From Verrucomicrobiaceae bacterium UBA7681 (GTDB taxonomy: Bacteria; Verrucomicrobiota; Verrucomicrobiia; Verrucomicrobiales; Verrucomicrobiaceae), in the NCBI GenBank assembly GCA_002482965.1, contig DLGZ01000065.1, positions 172,165-236,164 on the forward strand: a DNA stretch of 64,000 nucleotides, in the 5' to 3' direction. A model generated the notes under the pieces. The model saw only the letters and a program-made list of their open reading frames with translations. It searched no databases and was not told the DNA's origin. A program made the position numbers and the translations under genes. Positions 60,759 to 64,000 of this stretch are shown here, one piece after another (position 1 is the first letter of the stretch; each line of letters begins with the position of its first letter).

Positions 60759-62894
60759 CTAAAAACGATCCATGATTGGGTTGATAACGTCAGAGGGAAA
60801 AGCGGCAAGCGTTTGATTCCTCAACTGAACAAAGTCAATTAGACCATAGCTAAAATCATCAATGGTCTCTTTGTACGCATTGATTTCGGCTGCGGTAAGT
60901 TGCTGGTTCTGGACGATCTTTTCCACCCGGTAACTCAAAATATTGACCCACACTCGGTCCGTAAGAAGCGGCTTGGCGAAAAATATTGCATCCAAAATGT
61001 AGTCCGGAATGGTAGTCCGATAGTCTATCATTCTGCTTAACAGCAAGGCAAACCAGCCCTTGCCCTTGTTTTCGGCAATCGTCAGTGCCCGGCGACCATA
61101 CTGTGTTACATCCTGGGATTCTAGTTGCGTCCTTGCGCCGACAATGGTTGCTGCATCGGCATACACCTCGCCAAGCACACTGACAACCTTTGCGGCATTG
61201 CCAGCCGCGATGAAGTCCACCTCAAAAGTGTGATGCGCGAAGGTGAGTCCGATCCAAGAATTCCCCTGCGCAAATGTTTCAAGCGCAAATTTTCTCCGAA
61301 TACCGCTTTGTTGGGAAGCCAGGCATTTGGCTTTGAGTTTCTTGATTTCGTCCGAATCTCTGACGTTCGGAGTGGTGTCAATTATTGCGGTATCAAGGTC
61401 AGTAACGACTGCGCACCTTTTCCTGATCCTGTCATCATGAAACAGAACAGCAACATTCTGGAAACCCGTGCTGCGTATGTTGATCAAACTGATCCCCAGC
61501 TCATCCAGGCTGATGCCGAGCACTTTCTTTACAAGGATGGGGATCAGGATTTCCTCAGCATCTCCTTCTATTAAAATGACGCTTTTGGCAAACAGCAGAT
61601 TGCTTCGCACTGCGTCCAGGTATCTCTGTGTAACATTGATCTGACCGTCTGTCAGGCCAGTCGAAGGCTGATATGCCTCGCAGACTGGGGACTGTCTTCC
61701 GAGAATGTTCATATTGCGAACATTGCTCACTTCGGAGATCTGAGTGGAATGCGTAGAGTATATGATCTGTGTATTCGCGAAGTTGAGCTTGTCGAAAAGC
61801 GTTTTCTGAATGTGCGTGTGGATGTGCGCCTCGGGCTCCTCGATGATGAGGAAATTTGCGAATGATTGCTTGGTTTGCTGGTATTTGAATTCCAGGAGCT
61901 TCAAGGTCAAGAAAATCAAATTTGCACCACCGAGACTCAGATCATTGATTCCGCCTTCGTGCCCGTCATCAGCCTCTCCAACGTAGAGTTTCAGCGATTG
62001 GAAGAGCTTGTCTGCATCATTGGAGAGGTCGGATTTGATAGAAAGTGCCGCTGGCGAATATGTCTCACCGGCAGTTCCTCTTATGGTGTCGGCAATATCG
62101 GATTGGAGCGTCCGCACGTCCTGAAGACTCTCGATGGAAGCATTCAGTTCCCGGACCATGGTTGTAATGGGCACTAGCGCCGCCGGGTCGATTGCTCCGC
62201 TCTTGCTTTTAAGCAATGTCAAAAGAGGATTCGTCCTGTTGTTGTGGAATTCCGCTACCACGTCCCGCAGTGCCTGAATATATGTAAAACAGATCTCCTG
62301 GAAAATCGAGAATCCCGCTGGAACGCGAGCGCCGAGAATCGGATTCTCAAGCTCCCTGCTGGGGACCGCAGTTTCAAAATCACCCACCAGTGCCTTATAT
62401 ACTGCGTCATCGTTGAAATCGGCAGAGCTTCTTCCTGTGATAACTGGCTCATAATCTGCAATCGTGATGGCTTGTCGAATGCCGTCCAGAGCGTCGTGGT
62501 CGCCGTCCTCAGTTCTCGACAGTGCTGCCCTGATCTCCGCCTTGGGCCGAAAGATCAGATTGTATGTGGCGCGCTCGATTGAGGCACCGCTAACATCTGC
62601 GGTCCCGTGCAGGAATAGGGACTGTACCGATTCATCGGCCGAGATCTCATCGAACTCAATGCTGATAATGATCCAGTGGCCTCTCCATTCACCCAAGGCA
62701 CGGCAGAAGTCGCCCTGTTCCAGTCGAACAGCCGAACGCCGCATGTTTTCATCCAGTAGCAGTCGAAGCGCACGAAAGATGTTCGTTTTTCCCGAGCCGT
62801 TTTCGCCGATAATGGTGTTAATTCCCTTGTTGAACACCAATTTCGTATTCCTGAAATTGCGATAGTTTACGAGGGAGAGCTTTGAGATGTGCAT
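60759..62894 (-). CDS. OLD-family ATPase-TOPRIM nuclease (GajA-like)
   Basis: A 711-residue protein. N-terminal ABC/RecF-type ATPase: Walker A GENGSGKTNIFRALRLL, signature DLSLGGANLIFLTLKLLEF, Walker B FLIIEEPEAHIHTH, and the switch His region TQIIYSTHSTQISE. C-terminal TOPRIM: VILIEGDAEEILIP (catalytic Glu) and CAVVTDLDTAI (acidic DxD). Gabija GajA is about 580 residues and shares this order; the 130 extra residues lie mainly in the arms and after the TOPRIM core. The adjacent UvrD-like gene makes Gabija or a class 2 OLD system the best call. Which residues sense nucleotide depletion cannot be told from sequence. Confidence 0.88.
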   Translation of the reverse strand: MHISKLSLVNYRNFRNTKLVFNKGINTIIGENGSGKTNIFRALRLLLDENMRRSAVRLEQGDFCRALGEWRGHWIIISIEFDEISADESVQSLFLHGTADVSGASIERATYNLIFRPKAEIRAALSRTEDGDHDALDGIRQAITIADYEPVITGRSSADFNDDAVYKALVGDFETAVPSRELENPILGARVPAGFSIFQEICFTYIQALRDVVAEFHNNRTNPLLTLLKSKSGAIDPAALVPITTMVRELNASIESLQDVRTLQSDIADTIRGTAGETYSPAALSIKSDLSNDADKLFQSLKLYVGEADDGHEGGINDLSLGGANLIFLTLKLLEFKYQQTKQSFANFLIIEEPEAHIHTHIQKTLFDKLNFANTQIIYSTHSTQISEVSNVRNMNILGRQSPVCEAYQPSTGLTDGQINVTQRYLDAVRSNLLFAKSVILIEGDAEEILIPILVKKVLGISLDELGISLINIRSTGFQNVAVLFHDDRIRKRCAVVTDLDTAIIDTTPNVRDSDEIKKLKAKCLASQQSGIRRKFALETFAQGNSWIGLTFAHHTFEVDFIAAGNAAKVVSVLGEVYADAATIVGARTQLESQDVTQYGRRALTIAENKGKGWFALLLSRMIDYRTTIPDYILDAIFFAKPLLTDRVWVNILSYRVEKIVQNQQLTAAEINAYKETIDDFSYGLIDFVQLRNQTLAAFPSDVINPIMDRF

Positions 62895-62953
62895 TGATCA
62901 GGTTGCCTTTTGTGGTCTGTTGGGTAGGTGTGCAGCCTTGAGCCTTGCCAGAG

Positions 62954-63085
62954 TTAAAAATTCTGTGGTATCGTAGTCGGCACACCCTTTAAGGCAACGG
63001 CGATATTTTTCGCAACCGACGTGCCATCGGGCTCAATCAGAATGCGCCTTTTTAAAGCACTCGCAGCTTTGTTGAGATTTCGCAT
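62954..63085 (-). CDS. 43-residue ORF preceding the nuclease-helicase operon
   Basis: Starts at 63085 (MRNLNKAASALKRRILIEPD) and ends VPTTIPQNF, 59 bases before the nuclease gene. The overlapping frame just upstream reads KKGKRTISPEVREKIAEAKR without a start codon, resembling the common basic C-terminal tail found in small accessory proteins, so a frameshifted relic is possible. Weak evidence for a real gene. Confidence 0.3.
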   Translation of the reverse strand: MRNLNKAASALKRRILIEPDGTSVAKNIAVALKGVPTTIPQNF

Positions 63086-63245
63086 AGTGCTCTCTTTGCC
63101 TCTGCGATTTTCTCGCGCACCTCAGGCGATATTGTCCGCTTTCCCTTCTTCGACTTGCTCCCTCATCCGAGCACATGACTGCGCGGCCAAGCCAAATCAA
63201 GACTGGAGATAAAAAATGTTGCCTGACCGAGCGGCGAGACTTGAA
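63086..63245. other. Intergenic between defence operon and lexA
   Basis: No second SOS-type box (CTG-N10-CAG) was found near the nuclease-helicase operon. A basic coding-like frame (KKGKRTISPEVREKIAEAKR) lies on the minus strand without a start codon. Confidence 0.4.
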
Positions 63246-63265
63246 TACTGTAAATGGTTACAGTA
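63246..63265. promoter_or_regulatory. LexA operator (SOS box)
   Basis: TACTGTAA-ATGG-TTACAGTA: perfect 8-bp arms and the CTG-N10-CAG core of the E. coli-type SOS box. It ends 12 bases before the proposed lexA start, so it fits autoregulation. It also overlaps the ATG at 63254, which argues against that codon as the lexA start. Confidence 0.85.
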
Positions 63266-63277
63266 GGATCCGCAAAA

Positions 63278-63913
63278 ATGCGGGATAAAAATGCAATGAC
63301 TAAACGCCAGGAGGAAGTTCTCGGTTTTATCGAGGACTTCGTTAAAGAGCGGAGTTTTGCGCCCATCTTGCAGGAGATTTGTGATCATTTTGGCTTCAAG
63401 AGTCCGAACGCGGCGAGCGACCATCTCAAAGCTCTGGCAAAGAAAGGCTACGTCGCGTGGTCCCCGAACTCGCCGCGCTCAATCCAATTGCTCGTGCGGC
63501 GTGCGGGCAGGCCCGGAAGGACAGACATGGTGACGGTTCCTCTGCTGGGACGGATCGCGGCAGGCCATCCCATTTTTGCATTGGAGAACGTGGAGGACCA
63601 TTTGGAACTGCCAAGGCAGCTTTTTCGTGGACGGAAGCTGTTTGCTCTGAAAGTGCAGGGCGACAGCATGACTGGGGCGGGTATCTTCGAGGGCGATCTT
63701 GCCATTCTCGCCGCACAGCCTGATTTTGAAAACGGGCAGATCGCCGCCGTAGTGGTGGATGAAGAAGCCACGCTTAAGCGTCTCTATCGCACCTCCAGGG
63801 GACTGCGATTGAAGGCAGAGAATCCGGCTTTCCCGGATCGTGTCGTTTCTTCGGAGGCGGCGCGAAGCTGTCGCCTCGCAGGCATTCTGGTGGGAACCAT
63901 TCGACGTTTCTGA
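63278..63913 (+). CDS. lexA: LexA-family SOS repressor
   Basis: About 211 residues from MRDKNAMTKRQEE (63278; an alternative Met at 63296). A GTAGGATC stretch lies just upstream as a weak ribosome site. N-terminal winged-helix HTH: APILQEICDHFGFKSPNAAS and DHLKALAKKGYV. C-terminal peptidase: Ala-Gly cleavage site IAAGHPIFA, catalytic Ser in KVQGDSMTGAGIFEGD, and Lys in DEEATLKRLYR. Self-cleavage on RecA filaments derepresses the SOS regulon. The E. coli-type operator directly upstream supports autoregulation. A further gene starts four bases after the stop. Confidence 0.95.
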   Translation: MRDKNAMTKRQEEVLGFIEDFVKERSFAPILQEICDHFGFKSPNAASDHLKALAKKGYVAWSPNSPRSIQLLVRRAGRPGRTDMVTVPLLGRIAAGHPIFALENVEDHLELPRQLFRGRKLFALKVQGDSMTGAGIFEGDLAILAAQPDFENGQIAAVVVDEEATLKRLYRTSRGLRLKAENPAFPDRVVSSEAARSCRLAGILVGTIRRF

Positions 63914-63916
63914 GCC

Positions 63917-64000
63917 ATGCCAGCCGCCGCCCTCAGTGATGCAGCCTTGGATCGTCTGAATACTCTGGCGCGACGCTTTGGTTGCCCGAAGCTCATCCCC
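63917..64000 (+). CDS. Start of a gene downstream of lexA (runs off window)
   Basis: Twenty-eight codons are visible (MPAAALSDAALDRLNTLARR then FGCPKLIP), three bases after the lexA stop, so probably cotranscribed and SOS-regulated. The pattern resembles the N-terminus of SprT-like zinc metalloproteases or of small SOS-linked proteins, but too little is visible to decide. Confidence 0.6.
   Translation, partial: MPAAALSDAALDRLNTLARRFGCPKLIP

Noticed and set aside
62895..63245. SOS box controlling the nuclease-helicase operon
   Set aside because: No CTG-N10-CAG arrangement was found in this stretch; the only one is at lexA.
1..64000. CRISPR arrays, tRNA and rRNA genes
   Set aside because: No array of regularly spaced direct repeats and no cloverleaf-like or rRNA-like segment was recognised on reading; covariance-model searches would be decisive.

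Overview
The window looks like a chromosome segment of a Gram-negative bacterium of the Verrucomicrobia-Planctomycetes group, most likely near Verrucomicrobiaceae. This is inferred from style, not from a marker gene: GC-rich coding sequence, weak or absent Shine-Dalgarno sites, a large Ser/Thr kinase with a WD40-type propeller, FG-GAP/VCBS secreted proteins, unusual domain fusions, and many small secreted Cys/His/Met-rich proteins. No rRNA, tRNA or CRISPR array was seen.

Layout. 1-12 kb is a housekeeping core: end of an MFS transporter, YmdB-type phosphodiesterase, cell-wall amidase, an epimerase-shikimate kinase fusion, MBL-fold exonuclease, GlcD-type oxidase, a VCBS protein, fmt, an adenylate kinase, a GT9 glycosyltransferase, a membrane protein and a specialised NusG (RfaH-like). 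12-13.36 kb is a gene-poor scar with repeats and a copy of the NusG tail. 13.36-17.3 kb is an accessory cluster (thymidylate kinase, cN-I-type 5'-nucleotidase, polymerase-beta-type nucleotidyltransferase, TIM-barrel protein), AT-richer at its left side. 17.5-24.6 kb holds an ABC-F ATPase, a giant kinase-propeller protein and a divergent propeller-like protein.

25-56.4 kb is a very large metal-resistance island, essentially all on the minus strand. It contains a Cu-type P1B ATPase, a YHS-glucose-6-phosphate dehydrogenase fusion, a seven-haem cytochrome c, a four-His di-haem membrane cytochrome, a ferredoxin-NAD(P)H-type reductase, Met-rich and Cys-rich exported proteins, a PocR-AraC regulator, a CnrYXH-like anti-sigma/sensor/ECF-sigma trio, a Zn/Cd/Pb-type P1B ATPase, and two parallel RND efflux operons, each with the same accessory gene plan. 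My reading is that cytosolic NAD(P)H, partly made by the YHS-G6PD, feeds electrons through the reductase and membrane cytochrome to the periplasmic multihaem cytochrome, alongside metal sequestration and efflux. That is inference from gene order and motifs.

56.5-63 kb is a defence-type region: a DUF932 remnant, a reverse transcriptase resembling the Abi/UG anti-phage classes, and, convergent to it, a Gabija-like pair (OLD-type ATPase-TOPRIM nuclease plus UvrD-like helicase). 63.2 kb to the end has lexA with a textbook CTG-N10-CAG operator and the start of a further gene. The most interesting candidates are the split NOX-like electron chain with the YHS-G6PD fusion, the RT/Gabija neighbourhood, the nucleotide-metabolism cluster, and a shared promoter-like motif near the ECF sigma operon.
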